Notes: generated by a model from the sequence alone, not told the origin. A stretch of 33,540 nt of DNA from Sulfuritalea sp. (GCA_020853215.1 JADYZH010000193.1:1-33540), one strand, 5' to 3'; counted from the stretch's first letter, positions 1 to 8,676 are shown. Program-made: numbers and translations.

Positions 1-171
1 GGCGTCGTAGCCGCGGCCAAGGAAACCCACCTCAGCGTGCCGCTGGTGGTGCGCATGAAGGGCACCAACGAAGACCTCGGCAAGAAGATCCTCAAGGAAT
101 CCGGCCTGCCGATTATTTCCGCCGACTCCATGGCCGAGGCCGCGACGAAGATCGTCGCCGCCGTCAAGTAA
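1..171 (+). CDS. sucC: Succinate-CoA ligase beta subunit, C-terminal end (partial)
   Basis: Frame 1 is open from the window edge to TAA at 169-171 and encodes 56 residues, beginning [23 protein letters not shown] and ending KIVAAVK. This matches the C-terminal CoA-ligase subdomain of SucC, where the 'PLVVRLxGTN' segment is conserved. The beta subunit carries the ATP-grasp nucleotide site and pairs with SucD to make ATP or GTP from succinyl-CoA in the TCA cycle. The stop codon overlaps an AAGGA ribosome-binding site for sucD, which starts 9 bases later, so the two are co-translated. The rest of the gene lies outside the window. Confidence 0.93.
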   Translation, partial: GVVAAAKETHLSVPLVVRMKGTNEDLGKKILKESGLPIISADSMAEAATKIVAAVK

Positions 172-180
172 GGAACCACC

Positions 181-1077
181 ATGTCCATCTTCATCAACAG
201 AGATACCAAGGTCATCACCCAGGGCATCACCGGCAAGACCGGCCAGTTCCACACGGAAAAGTGCCAGGAATACGCCAACGGCAAGAACTGCTTCGTTGCC
301 GGCGTCAATCCGAAGAAGGCCGGCGAGAAGATTTTCGACATCCCGATCTTCGCTTCGGTCAAGGAAGCCAAGGCCCAGACCGGTGCCACGGTGTCGGTCA
401 TCTATGTGCCGCCCGCCGGCGCCGCCGACGCGATCTGGGAAGCCTGCGAGGCCGACCTCGACCTGGCGATCTGCATCACCGAAGGCATTCCCGTCCGTGA
501 CATGCTGGTCGTGCGCAACAAGATGAAGGCCAAGGAGGCCGCCGGCGGCAAGAAGACCCTGCTGCTCGGCCCCAACTGCCCCGGCCTGATCACCCCCGAC
601 GAAATCAAGATCGGCATCATGCCTGGCCACATTCACCGTAAAGGCCGCATCGGCGTGGTGTCGCGTTCCGGCACCCTGACCTACGAAGCCGTGGCCCAGT
701 TGACGGAAATCGGCCTCGGCCAGAGTTCGGCAGTCGGCATCGGCGGTGATCCGATCAACGGCCTGAAGCACATCGACGTCATGCGTGCTTTCAACGACGA
801 TCCGGATACCGATGCAGTGATCATGATCGGCGAGATCGGCGGGCCGGACGAAGCGGAAGCAGCGGTCTGGTGCAAGGCCAACATGAAGAAGCCGATCGTC
901 GGTTTCATTGCCGGCGTTACGGCGCCGGCCGGCAAGCGTATGGGCCATGCCGGCGCGCTGATTTCCGGCGGCGCCGACACGGCGGATGCCAAGCTGGCGA
1001 TCATGGAAGAGTGCGGGTTCACGGTGACGCGCAATCCGTCGGAAATGGCCAAGCTGCTCAAGGCCCTGCTGAAGTAA
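181..1077 (+). CDS. sucD: Succinate-CoA ligase alpha subunit
   Basis: This 298-residue protein is close to the usual SucD length (about 290). It catalyses the CoA-binding and phosphohistidine half of the reaction succinyl-CoA + ADP/GDP + Pi to succinate + CoA + NTP. Visible motifs are the N-terminal CoA-binding Rossmann segment 'QGITGKTGQFHTE', 'LLGPNCPGLITP', and the active-site histidine in 'GKRMGHAGALISGG' (His256 by my count). The ATG at 181 is preceded by AAGGA, which overlaps the sucC stop. It forms an operon with sucC and is followed about 70 bases later by a strong intrinsic terminator, so the TCA operon ends here. Nothing unusual is seen. Confidence 0.97.
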   Translation: MSIFINRDTKVITQGITGKTGQFHTEKCQEYANGKNCFVAGVNPKKAGEKIFDIPIFASVKEAKAQTGATVSVIYVPPAGAADAIWEACEADLDLAICITEGIPVRDMLVVRNKMKAKEAAGGKKTLLLGPNCPGLITPDEIKIGIMPGHIHRKGRIGVVSRSGTLTYEAVAQLTEIGLGQSSAVGIGGDPINGLKHIDVMRAFNDDPDTDAVIMIGEIGGPDEAEAAVWCKANMKKPIVGFIAGVTAPAGKRMGHAGALISGGADTADAKLAIMEECGFTVTRNPSEMAKLLKALLK

Positions 1078-1145
1078 AAAGTCGGCGCCGGCGATACGGC
1101 GGTTTCATTTGATGTCGCCCCGGTGGCGAGATGGAGTTCATAAAG

Positions 1146-1176
1146 GCCGCCCCGGCCAAGCCGGGGCGGCTTTTTT
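1146..1176 (+). terminator. Rho-independent terminator of sucCD
   Basis: A perfect 11-bp stem, GCCGCCCCGGC / GCCGGGGCGGC, has a 3-base CAA loop and is followed immediately by six T residues. Flanking A and T runs can extend the stem. It separates the TCA operon from the signalling operon. Confidence 0.93.
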
Positions 1177-1232
1177 GCGCATAGAATTCCGACACAGCCT
1201 TCCCGGATCAGGGTCAAATGGCATTAAATTGA

Positions 1233-1262
1233 TTGACGGAGTTGATGCGGGACTGTAAGAAT
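1233..1262 (+). promoter_or_regulatory. Candidate sigma-70 promoter of the signalling operon
   Basis: TTGACG (1233-1238) is followed, 18 bases later, by AAGAAT (1257-1262) with an upstream TG giving an extended -10 element. It lies about 50 bases upstream of the kinase start and downstream of the sucD terminator, where a promoter is needed. The -10 is a poor match, so this is only a candidate. Confidence 0.3.
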
Positions 1263-1312
1263 TGCGCTTATTGTCCTGTTTTAATGGGGGCTCTCACACA
1301 GGGTGGTGACCG

Positions 1313-3973
1313 ATGAAGAAGACAGGCTTCTGGAAAAGTGACTGGTTCTTCGGTGTCGTGGTCAGTGTCGTCGTGCTGATTCTGGGTAACGGCGAGTTGC
1401 TGCAGGGCCTCGAACGCAAGGCCTATGACATGGGCGTGGCAGCGACATCGCGGGCGCCATCGGACAAGGTTGCCGTGATTGCCATCGACAAGGCCAGCCT
1501 CGACAACATCGGACGCTGGCCGTGGTCGCGCGAAATCATGGCGGACATGGTAGACCAGCTGGCCGCGGCCAAGGCCAAGGTGATCGCCACCACGGTGTTC
1601 TACTCCGAGCCGCAGCGCGACCAGGGTCTGGCTTATATTAACAAGCTGATCGAAACCTGCGGCGTGACGCTGTCCCCGGCCGCTCCCGCCGTCGCTCCAC
1701 CCGCGCCTCCGCCGGCTGCCGGCGACCCTCCAGCAGCCACTGCTGCTGCCGAGGCTGCCCCTACACCGGCGCCGGTGGCCGCAACATCGTCGTGTCCGCA
1801 GATCGAATCGATATTGCTCGAGGCCGACCAGAAGCTGAATACCGATCGTCGCCTGGCGGACGCCTTCACCAAGGCCGGCAACGTCGCCTTGCCCATGCTG
1901 TTCGTGCTGGGCGAGCCGCGCGGCAGGCCGGACCAGGACCTGCCCGATTACGTCAAGAAGAATGTGGTCAAGCTCTCGGGCGCCGCCGATGCCCCACCTT
2001 ATCCGACGCTGGGTGTCGATGCCGGTGTCATCGAGCCGCTGGGCAAGGTGGCGACCGCCATCGGCCATCTCAACGTGACGCCGGACGTCGATGGCGCGAT
2101 CCGTACCGAACCCCTGGTCCTGTCCTACTTCGACCAGGCTTATCCGTCCCTGTCCCTGCTGGTCGCGGCAAAAAGCCACAACCTTAACGTGGCCGACATC
2201 CAGGTCACGGCGGGCGATTCGGTCAAGCTTGGCAAGCTCAAGATCGGCACCGATTTCGATACGCGGATGCTGACCTTCTATTACAAGGATCGCGACGGTG
2301 CCTCTGCCTTTCAGGCGGATTCCTTCTTCGACGTCAAGAGCGGCAAGATTCCCTATGCGAAATACCGTGACAAGATCGTCCTGATCGGACCGACTTCCTC
2401 GTCGGTCGGCAGCGTGTTCGTCACGCCGATCAGCCCCGCCATGCCGGCGGTGCTGATGCAGGCGCACGCGGTATCGAGCCTGCTCTCGGAACATTTCTTC
2501 GTCGCGCCGACTTGGGGCTTCTGGGTCGAGAAACTGGTATTTCTGCTGATCGCGGCCTACCTCATCGCCCTGTTGCCCAAAATCAAGGCAGGCATGGCGG
2601 CGGGCATCACCGTGGGGCTTCTGGCCGCCCTGATCACCATTCATTTCGTCCTCATGACGACTCAGTTGATGTGGCTGCAACTGATGGTGCCGGCGAGTTT
2701 GTTGCTGGTGGGGCATCTGTTGTTGACGGTCAAGCGCTTCGTCGTCACCGAGCGTGGCAAGGAGAAGTCCGACGCGGCCTCCGCGGAGTCCAACCGCATG
2801 CTCGGCCTGGCCTTCCAGGGGCAGGGCCAGCTCGACATGGCCTTCGACAAATTCCGCCTGTGCCCGAAGGATGACCAGGTCATGGAGAACATCTACAACC
2901 TGGCGCTGGATTTCGAGCGCAAGCGCCAGTTCAACAAGGCCGAGGCGGCGTTCCGCTACATCTTCGATTACAACCCGAAGTTCCGCGACATCGAAAGCCG
3001 GGTCAATCGTGCCAAGCAGCTGTCGGAGACGGTCATTCTCGGAGGCGGTGGCGGCGGTCGCTCGAATGCCAGCCTGCTCGATGCCAGCGGCAATGTCGAG
3101 AAGCCCATGCTGGGCCGCTACCAGATCGAGAAGGAGCTCGGCAAGGGCGCCATGGGTGTGGTCTACCTGGGCCGGGATCCGAAGATCAACCGTGTCGTCG
3201 CGATCAAGACCATGGCGCTGTCGCAGGAGTTCGAAGCCGACGAACTGGTCGAGGTCAAGGAGCGTTTCTTCCGCGAGGCGGAGACGGCGGGCCGGCTCAA
3301 TCACCCCAACATCGTGCAGATGTATGACGCCGGCGAGGAGCATGACCTGGCCTACATCGCGATGGAATTCCTCAAGGGCAAGGATTTGGTGCCCTATGCC
3401 AAGCCGGGCAACCTGATGCCCCTGCCGCGCGTGATGAGCATCGTCGCGCGCGTGGCCGACGCCTTGTCCTATGCCCATGAAAACAACGTCGTGCATCGCG
3501 ACATCAAGCCGGCCAATATCATGTATGAACCCGATTCCGACCAGGTCAAGGTCACCGACTTCGGCATCGCGCGGATTACCGACTCGTCGAAGACCAAGAC
3601 CGGCATGGTGCTCGGCACGCCGAGCTACATGTCTCCGGAGCAACTGGCCGGCAAGAAGATCGACGGCCGTTCCGACCTGTTTTCGCTGGGCGTGATGCTC
3701 TACCAGATGTCCTGCGGCAAGCTGCCCTTCGAGGGCGACTCCATGGCGCAGCTGATGTTCCGCATCGCCAACGAAGCGCATCCGGATATCCGCGGCATCA
3801 ATCCCGACCTCCCGGATTGCCTGGTGGCGATCATCGACAGGGCGATGACCAAGGATCCCGATGCGCGCTACCAGACCGGTGCCGAGTTCGCCCGGGACAT
3901 CCGTACCTGCGTGACAATGACCAGCGCCGGTGGCACAGCCGCTGGCGATTCCGGCGTCGATATCAGCATCTGA
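1313..3973 (+). CDS. CHASE2-domain membrane Ser/Thr protein kinase with TPR-like linker
   Basis: The 886-residue protein has an N-terminal membrane segment (about residues 11-29) followed by an extracytoplasmic CHASE2 sensor domain to about 400, containing the 'GRWPWSRE' motif. A Pro/Ala-rich insertion sits at about 121-160. Three or so membrane helices follow (about 405-480), then a TPR-like helical stretch (about 490-565) and a Gly-rich hinge. A complete Hanks-type kinase domain runs from about 600 to 865. The kinase has the glycine loop 'LGKGAMGVVYLG', catalytic Lys632 in 'VAIK', 'HRDIKPAN' with Asp730, 'DFGIAR' with Asp749, and the 'GTPSYMSPEQ' activation/P+1 loop, so it should be active. 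It opens an operon in which a PP2C phosphatase and an FHA protein follow directly, the usual partners of such kinases. The stimulus is unknown. Confidence 0.93.
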   Translation: MKKTGFWKSDWFFGVVVSVVVLILGNGELLQGLERKAYDMGVAATSRAPSDKVAVIAIDKASLDNIGRWPWSREIMADMVDQLAAAKAKVIATTVFYSEPQRDQGLAYINKLIETCGVTLSPAAPAVAPPAPPPAAGDPPAATAAAEAAPTPAPVAATSSCPQIESILLEADQKLNTDRRLADAFTKAGNVALPMLFVLGEPRGRPDQDLPDYVKKNVVKLSGAADAPPYPTLGVDAGVIEPLGKVATAIGHLNVTPDVDGAIRTEPLVLSYFDQAYPSLSLLVAAKSHNLNVADIQVTAGDSVKLGKLKIGTDFDTRMLTFYYKDRDGASAFQADSFFDVKSGKIPYAKYRDKIVLIGPTSSSVGSVFVTPISPAMPAVLMQAHAVSSLLSEHFFVAPTWGFWVEKLVFLLIAAYLIALLPKIKAGMAAGITVGLLAALITIHFVLMTTQLMWLQLMVPASLLLVGHLLLTVKRFVVTERGKEKSDAASAESNRMLGLAFQGQGQLDMAFDKFRLCPKDDQVMENIYNLALDFERKRQFNKAEAAFRYIFDYNPKFRDIESRVNRAKQLSETVILGGGGGGRSNASLLDASGNVEKPMLGRYQIEKELGKGAMGVVYLGRDPKINRVVAIKTMALSQEFEADELVEVKERFFREAETAGRLNHPNIVQMYDAGEEHDLAYIAMEFLKGKDLVPYAKPGNLMPLPRVMSIVARVADALSYAHENNVVHRDIKPANIMYEPDSDQVKVTDFGIARITDSSKTKTGMVLGTPSYMSPEQLAGKKIDGRSDLFSLGVMLYQMSCGKLPFEGDSMAQLMFRIANEAHPDIRGINPDLPDCLVAIIDRAMTKDPDARYQTGAEFARDIRTCVTMTSAGGTAAGDSGVDISI

Positions 3974-3983
3974 GGACCGGGCC

Positions 3984-4805
3984 ATGGACATGAATGCCGT
4001 TCTCGAGATAGTCACCCGTACCGATCCGGGTATGGTCCGCACCAACAACGAAGATGCCGTCATGGCCAATCCCCAGTGCGGTTTTGCCGTACTGGCCGAT
4101 GGCATGGGCGGCTACAACGCGGGTGAAGTGGCGAGCGGCATGGCCACGGCGATGCTCGGCAGCGAACTGGAAAAGGCTTTCCTGGAGCGCGAGCCGAGCA
4201 GCATGGATGCGTCCGGCAAGTCCTGGGCGCAGGTCGCCCTGGAAGGCCACATGATCCAGGTCAATAGTGCCATCTATCAGGCGGCGCAGAGTCAGCCCCA
4301 GTATGCCGGGATGGGCACGACGCTGGTGGTGGCTGTGTTTCACGACAATCGGGTAACGGTCGGCCACATCGGCGACTCCAGGCTTTACCGCATGCGTGGC
4401 GATGACTTCCGGCAGATCACCCGCGACCATTCCCTGCTGCAGGAACAGATCGACAGCGGCCTGATCACCCCGGAGCAGGCGCGCCATTCGCAAAACAAGA
4501 ATCTGGTGACGCGCGCCGTCGGCGTCGATCCCGAGGTGGTGCCCGAGATACATGACCATGAGGTGTTTCCAGGCGACGTCTACCTGTTTTGTTCCGACGG
4601 CCTCAACGACATGGTTGATGACGACGAAATCGGCATGACGCTGGGTGCCCTCTCGGCGAATCTGGAGCTATGCTCCATGCAGTTGATTCAAATGGCCAAC
4701 GACAACGGCGGCCGTGACAATGTTTCGGTAATCCTGGTCAAGGTGAAGGGAGATTTTCCCGCCGCACGCGGCTGGTGGTCCCGTTTGCTGGCCTGGTTCA
4801 AGTAA
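3984..4805 (+). CDS. PP2C-family Ser/Thr protein phosphatase
   Basis: The protein is 273 residues from the ATG at 3984. I chose this start over the ORF-track start at 3930 because GAGG at 3972-3975 precedes it and the longer form would run back into the kinase gene. PPM/PP2C metal-binding motifs are all present: 'RTNNEDAV' (Asp24), 'LADGMGGYNAGE' (Asp39), 'GMGTTLVV', 'VGHIGDSRLYRMR', 'FCSDGLNDMV' (Asp205) and 'GRDNVSVILVKV' (Asp245). It is a soluble Mn/Mg-dependent phosphatase of the bacterial PrpC/PstP type and most likely reverses phosphorylation by the kinase encoded 10 bases upstream. No extra domain is visible beyond the catalytic core. Confidence 0.95.
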   Translation: MDMNAVLEIVTRTDPGMVRTNNEDAVMANPQCGFAVLADGMGGYNAGEVASGMATAMLGSELEKAFLEREPSSMDASGKSWAQVALEGHMIQVNSAIYQAAQSQPQYAGMGTTLVVAVFHDNRVTVGHIGDSRLYRMRGDDFRQITRDHSLLQEQIDSGLITPEQARHSQNKNLVTRAVGVDPEVVPEIHDHEVFPGDVYLFCSDGLNDMVDDDEIGMTLGALSANLELCSMQLIQMANDNGGRDNVSVILVKVKGDFPAARGWWSRLLAWFK

Positions 4806-4859
4806 GCGTCTATTTCAGAAAAATCATGCAGCGCCCAGTGACCACGAAGGACGACAACA

Positions 4860-5642
4860 ATGGCTAAGCTCATACTCAGCATGGAAACCACGATGCTCAA
4901 GGAAATCCCCTTGATCAAGGAGCGCACCACCATCGGGCGCAAACCCCACAACGACATCCAGATCGACAACCTGGCGATTTCCGGCGAGCATGCGGTGGTG
5001 ATCACCATCCTCAATGATTCCTTTCTCGAGGACCTGGGCAGCACCAACGGTACCTTCGTCAATGGCCAGTCGGTCAAGAAGCACTTCCTGAAGAACGGCG
5101 ACACGATAGAACTGGGCAAGTACCGCCTGAAATATGTCGCCGAACTTCCGCAGCAGACATCGAATGCGGATTTCGAGAAAACCATGATCCTGCGTCCGGG
5201 AGCCAAGCCCTCCGCTCCGCCGCCCGCCGAACCGGCTCCAGCAGTTGCAGCGACGCCCGCAGCCGCTCCGGCACCGTCGCCAGCAGCCACCGCGCCGTCC
5301 GCCCAGGACCATTCCTCGACTTCGCCGGGTATGGCGCCCGCTCCTGCATCGGCTCCGCCACCTGCGGCTGCCGCCCTGCCGCTTGGTGCCATCCAGCTGC
5401 TGTCCGGCGGAAATGCCGGCAAGGAAATGGAATTGACCAAGACACTGACCACCCTGGGCAAGCCGGGCGTCCAGGTAGCGGTCATCGCCCGCCGTCCGCA
5501 CGGCTACTTCATCACCCATGTCGAAGGCGCCAGCTTTCCGGTGGTGAACGGCAAGGCGCTGGATGCCCAGGCGCGCCAACTGGCCGACCATGATGTGATC
5601 GAACTCGCCGGAATCAAGATGGAGTTTTTCCTGAAAAGCTGA
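4860..5642 (+). CDS. FHA-domain phosphothreonine-binding protein with degenerate second FHA-like domain
   Basis: The protein has 260 residues. The N-terminal FHA domain (about 5-95) has all hallmark residues: 'TIGRKPHNDI' (Arg27), 'ISGEHA' (Ser41, His44) and 'DLGSTNGTFVNG' (Asn63), so phosphothreonine binding is expected. A Pro/Ala-rich linker (about 115-175) leads to a C-terminal segment, 'GAIQLLSGGNAGKEMELTKTLTTLGKPG...VNGKALDAQARQLADHDVIELAGIKMEFF'. This has the strand pattern of an FHA domain but lacks the GR, SxxH and TNG signatures. AAGGA precedes the ATG at 4860. Its place between the phosphatase and the CHASE2 cyclase suggests it is the phosphorylation readout that couples the kinase pair to downstream partners (inferred). 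Confidence 0.9.
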   Translation: MAKLILSMETTMLKEIPLIKERTTIGRKPHNDIQIDNLAISGEHAVVITILNDSFLEDLGSTNGTFVNGQSVKKHFLKNGDTIELGKYRLKYVAELPQQTSNADFEKTMILRPGAKPSAPPPAEPAPAVAATPAAAPAPSPAATAPSAQDHSSTSPGMAPAPASAPPPAAAALPLGAIQLLSGGNAGKEMELTKTLTTLGKPGVQVAVIARRPHGYFITHVEGASFPVVNGKALDAQARQLADHDVIELAGIKMEFFLKS

Positions 5643-5663
5643 TTCCGACGACGGCTGATCCCC

Positions 5664-5667
5664 GGAG
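5664..5667 (+). promoter_or_regulatory. Shine-Dalgarno supporting the TTG start of the cyclase
   Basis: GGAG lies 5 bases upstream of TTG at 5673. The N terminus read from this TTG is a proper short basic stretch followed by a membrane helix (KQYLPRYVLGLVILLVLLG), so the rare TTG start is preferred over any internal ATG. Confidence 0.65.
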
Positions 5668-5672
5668 ACCAA

Positions 5673-7898
5673 TTGAAACAATATCTTCCTCGCTACGTCC
5701 TCGGACTGGTGATCCTTCTGGTGCTGCTCGGCCATTCGGCGCGCATCTACCAGATTCCGTTCATCAATCACATGGACTCCCTGATCTATGACGTGAAGGT
5801 CCGTCTGACCATGCCGCAGGGGATCGACGAGCGCGTGATCATTCTCGATATCGACGAGAAGTCGCTGGCTGAGCAGGGGCGATGGCCGTGGGGTCGCGAC
5901 AAGCTCGCAACCCTGATGAACAAGCTGTTTGACCAATATGGACTGAAGCTGGTCGGCTTCGACGTGGTGTTCGCCGAGCCCGACGACAGTTCCGGCCTCA
6001 ATTCGCTGGAGTCACTGGCGAAGAAGGATTTGAAGGATGTGTCATCCTTTCAATCGGTATTGCGCGAATTGCGCCCGCAGCTCGACCACGATGCGCGTTT
6101 CGCCGCGGCGATCAAGAACCGGCCGGTGATCCTTGGTTATTACTTTTCCAGCAAGGAAGGCGGCGTCAGTTCCGGCGCTGCGCCGGCACCGGTGTTTCCG
6201 GCGGGCACCTTCAGCGGCCGGCGCATAAGTTTCACCCAGTGGGTAAGTTACGGCGGTAATCTGCCCGAGTTCCAGAAGTCTGCCGCAGGCGCAGGCCACT
6301 TCAATCCGCTGGTGGATATCGACGGCACGTCACGCCGGGTGCCTCTGCTCGTCGAGTACAAGGGTGCTTACTACGAATCCCTCTCACTGGCGATGGTGCG
6401 CAATCTGCTCGGCAGTCCCCCGATCACTCCGGGTTATCCCGAAAATGCGCCTGGATCATATGCGGCGATGGAGTGGCTGGACCTTAAGGTGGCCAGTGGC
6501 GGTACCATGCGTATCCCGGTGGACGAAAACGCGGCAACCCTGATTCCCTATCGCGGATACCAGGGAAGCTTTTCGTATATCTCGATCACCGACGTGCTTA
6601 ACGACCGGGTGCCGAAGGAGAAACTCGCCGGCAAGGTTGCCGTGGTGGGCACCACGGCGCCGGGACTCATGGACTTGCGGGCGACACCGGTGGGCGCCGC
6701 CTATCCGGGGGTCGAGATTCACGCCAACCTGATCGCCGGCATGCTGGATGCGTCGATCAAGCACAAGCCGCCGTATATCCTCGGCGCCGACGTGCTGCTG
6801 GTGCTTATCACCGGCGCAGTGATGGTATTCCTCCTGCCGGTGCTGTCGCCGTTCCGTGCGACGGTCGTCGGCCTGATCGTCCTGCTGCTGGCGCTCAGCG
6901 TCAATTTCGGCTTCTGGCATGTTTCCAATGTTGTCCTGCCGCTGGCCAACGGCATGATTGCGATCGTGCTGCTCTATGCGATGAACATGTCCTGGGGCTA
7001 CTTCGTCGAGTCGCGGACCAAACGGCAACTGACCGGACTGTTCGGCCAATATGTGCCGCCGGAACTGGTCGAGGAGATGAGTCGCGATCCGGAAAACTAC
7101 AGCATGGCCGGGCGCAAGGCGGAGCTGACCGTGCTGTTTTCGGATGTGCGCGGATTCACCACCATTTCCGAGGGACTGGAACCCGATGAACTGGCCAGCC
7201 TGATGAACCAATATTTGGGCGCCATGACGATCGTGGTGCGCAAGCACCGCGGCACGCTCGACAAATACATCGGTGACGCCATCATGGCCTTCTGGGGCGC
7301 TCCGGTGGATGACCCCGAGCACGCGAAGAATGCGGTCCTGACCGGCCTCGAAATGCATGTCGCGCTGCATGAACTGAACAAGGACCTCGTCGCGCGGGGT
7401 TGGCCGGAACTCAAGATTGGTGTCGGCGTCAATACCGGGCCGATGACGGTCGGCGACATGGGATCGCCGGTGCGGCAGTCTTACACCGTGATGGGCGATG
7501 CGGTCAATCTGGGATCGCGCCTGGAAGGGATCACCAAGCAGTACGGCGTGGGCTTCATCGTCGGCGAGGGAACCCGCGAACTGCTCAAGAAGGAGTTCGT
7601 CTTCCGCGAGCTGGACCGGGTGCGCGTCAAGGGCAAGGAAGACCCCGTCGGAATCTATGAACCGGTCGGCGAGGAAGGCAAGGTTTCGCCCGAGGACATC
7701 GATGAGATCAAGCTGTGGAACAAGGCCTTGCGCGCTTATCGCGCCCAGGACTGGGATCAGGCGGAATTGTCGCTGATGAACCTGCAGCGCATAAAGCCGC
7801 GCTACCTCTACGATCTCTATGTCAAGCGTGTCGAGCACCTGCGCAAGGATCCGCCCGGCGAGAACTGGGACGGCGTCACAATTTTCGAGACGAAATAA
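5673..7898 (+). CDS. CHASE2-domain class III adenylate cyclase
   Basis: The 741-residue membrane enzyme starts at TTG. Order: membrane helix (about 8-24); extracytoplasmic CHASE2 domain with 'DIDEKSLAEQGRWPWGRDK', closely resembling the kinase three genes upstream; membrane helices at about 372-447; catalytic class III cyclase domain at about 480-660. Catalytic features are the two metal aspartates (Asp491 in 'LFSDVRGFT', Asp535 in 'YIGDAIMAFW'), the purine-specifying Lys531 and Asp609 ('LDKYIGD', 'VMGDAVNLGSR'), and the transition-state Asn612 and Arg616. The Lys/Asp pair predicts ATP rather than GTP as substrate, giving cAMP. A short helical tail follows. The gene is followed by a class II cAMP phosphodiesterase-like gene after 5 bases and then a cNMP-binding protein gene. 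Confidence 0.95.
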   Translation: MKQYLPRYVLGLVILLVLLGHSARIYQIPFINHMDSLIYDVKVRLTMPQGIDERVIILDIDEKSLAEQGRWPWGRDKLATLMNKLFDQYGLKLVGFDVVFAEPDDSSGLNSLESLAKKDLKDVSSFQSVLRELRPQLDHDARFAAAIKNRPVILGYYFSSKEGGVSSGAAPAPVFPAGTFSGRRISFTQWVSYGGNLPEFQKSAAGAGHFNPLVDIDGTSRRVPLLVEYKGAYYESLSLAMVRNLLGSPPITPGYPENAPGSYAAMEWLDLKVASGGTMRIPVDENAATLIPYRGYQGSFSYISITDVLNDRVPKEKLAGKVAVVGTTAPGLMDLRATPVGAAYPGVEIHANLIAGMLDASIKHKPPYILGADVLLVLITGAVMVFLLPVLSPFRATVVGLIVLLLALSVNFGFWHVSNVVLPLANGMIAIVLLYAMNMSWGYFVESRTKRQLTGLFGQYVPPELVEEMSRDPENYSMAGRKAELTVLFSDVRGFTTISEGLEPDELASLMNQYLGAMTIVVRKHRGTLDKYIGDAIMAFWGAPVDDPEHAKNAVLTGLEMHVALHELNKDLVARGWPELKIGVGVNTGPMTVGDMGSPVRQSYTVMGDAVNLGSRLEGITKQYGVGFIVGEGTRELLKKEFVFRELDRVRVKGKEDPVGIYEPVGEEGKVSPEDIDEIKLWNKALRAYRAQDWDQAELSLMNLQRIKPRYLYDLYVKRVEHLRKDPPGENWDGVTIFETK

Positions 7899-7903
7899 CG
7901 ATA

Positions 7904-8674
7904 ATGAAGGTACGCATCCTTGGTTGCAGCGGCGGTATCGGCGGACGGCATTTGCGCACCACGTCGTTGCTGGTCGACAACGACATCCTGATCGATGCCG
8001 GGACCGGGGTCGGGGACTTGGCGATTGCCGAACTGGCGCAGATCGATCACGTCTTCATCACGCATTCGCACCTTGACCATCTGGCCTCGCTGCCCTTCAT
8101 GGTCGATACCGTGGGCGACATGCGTAGCCGTCCGGTCATCGTGCATGCGACCGAGGCGACGCTCGAAATCATCCGGGCGCACATTTTCAACTGGGCGATC
8201 TGGCCGGATTTCAGCGTGATCCCGAGCGCCGAAAAGCCCTTCATGCGTTTCGATCCGATACGGGTGGGCGAAAGCATCGACATCGATGGCCGCAAGGTTG
8301 TTCCGCTGCCGGCGAACCACACGGTTCCGGCGGTCGGCTACCAGCTCGATTCCGGTCATGCCAGCCTGGTATTCACCGGGGACACCGGCCCCTGCCCCGA
8401 ACTCTGGAAATACGTCAATGCGATCCGCAACCTGCGCTACCTGATCATCGAATGTGCCTTCTCGGACAGGGAGAAGCGCCTCGCCGAAGCATCTTTGCAT
8501 CTTTGCCCGAGCATGCTGCTCGAGGAGCTGGCAAATCTCCAGCGGGATGCCGACATCTTCATCACGCACCTCAAGCCCGGGCAGATCGAGCTCACCATGC
8601 AGGAGATCGAAGACTGCATAGGCAACGAGTTCCGTCCCGGTATGCTGCAGAACAACCAGCTCTTCGAGTTCTGA
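7904..8674 (+). CDS. Metallo-beta-lactamase-fold class II 3',5'-cyclic nucleotide phosphodiesterase-like protein
   Basis: The protein has 256 residues from ATG 7904. The longer ORF-track version would overlap the cyclase gene by almost 190 bases. The MBL metal site appears as 'FITHSHLDHLASLPFMVD' (His54, His56, Asp58, His59). This fits the class II cAMP phosphodiesterase signature HxHLDHxxGL better than beta-lactamase or glyoxalase II. Further features are 'LPANHTVPAVGYQL', 'LVFTGDTGP' and 'LIIECAF', as in that family. No signal peptide is seen, so it should act in the cytoplasm. It begins only 5 bases after the cyclase stop, without a clear ribosome site, implying translational coupling. The likely job is hydrolysis of the cAMP made by the neighbour. 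An alternative is another MBL hydrolase. Confidence 0.82.
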   Translation: MKVRILGCSGGIGGRHLRTTSLLVDNDILIDAGTGVGDLAIAELAQIDHVFITHSHLDHLASLPFMVDTVGDMRSRPVIVHATEATLEIIRAHIFNWAIWPDFSVIPSAEKPFMRFDPIRVGESIDIDGRKVVPLPANHTVPAVGYQLDSGHASLVFTGDTGPCPELWKYVNAIRNLRYLIIECAFSDREKRLAEASLHLCPSMLLEELANLQRDADIFITHLKPGQIELTMQEIEDCIGNEFRPGMLQNNQLFEF

Positions 8675-8676
8675 CC

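Noticed and set aside
1268-4105. 945-residue open frame on the minus strand opposite the kinase gene
   Set aside because: It is antisense to a complete Hanks kinase, rich in His/Gly/Arg/Asp with no domain pattern, and is the expected shadow of strong G/C third-position bias.
6456-7838. 460-residue minus-strand frame opposite the cyclase gene
   Set aside because: Same codon-bias shadow effect over a well-supported cyclase, with no plausible start or motifs.
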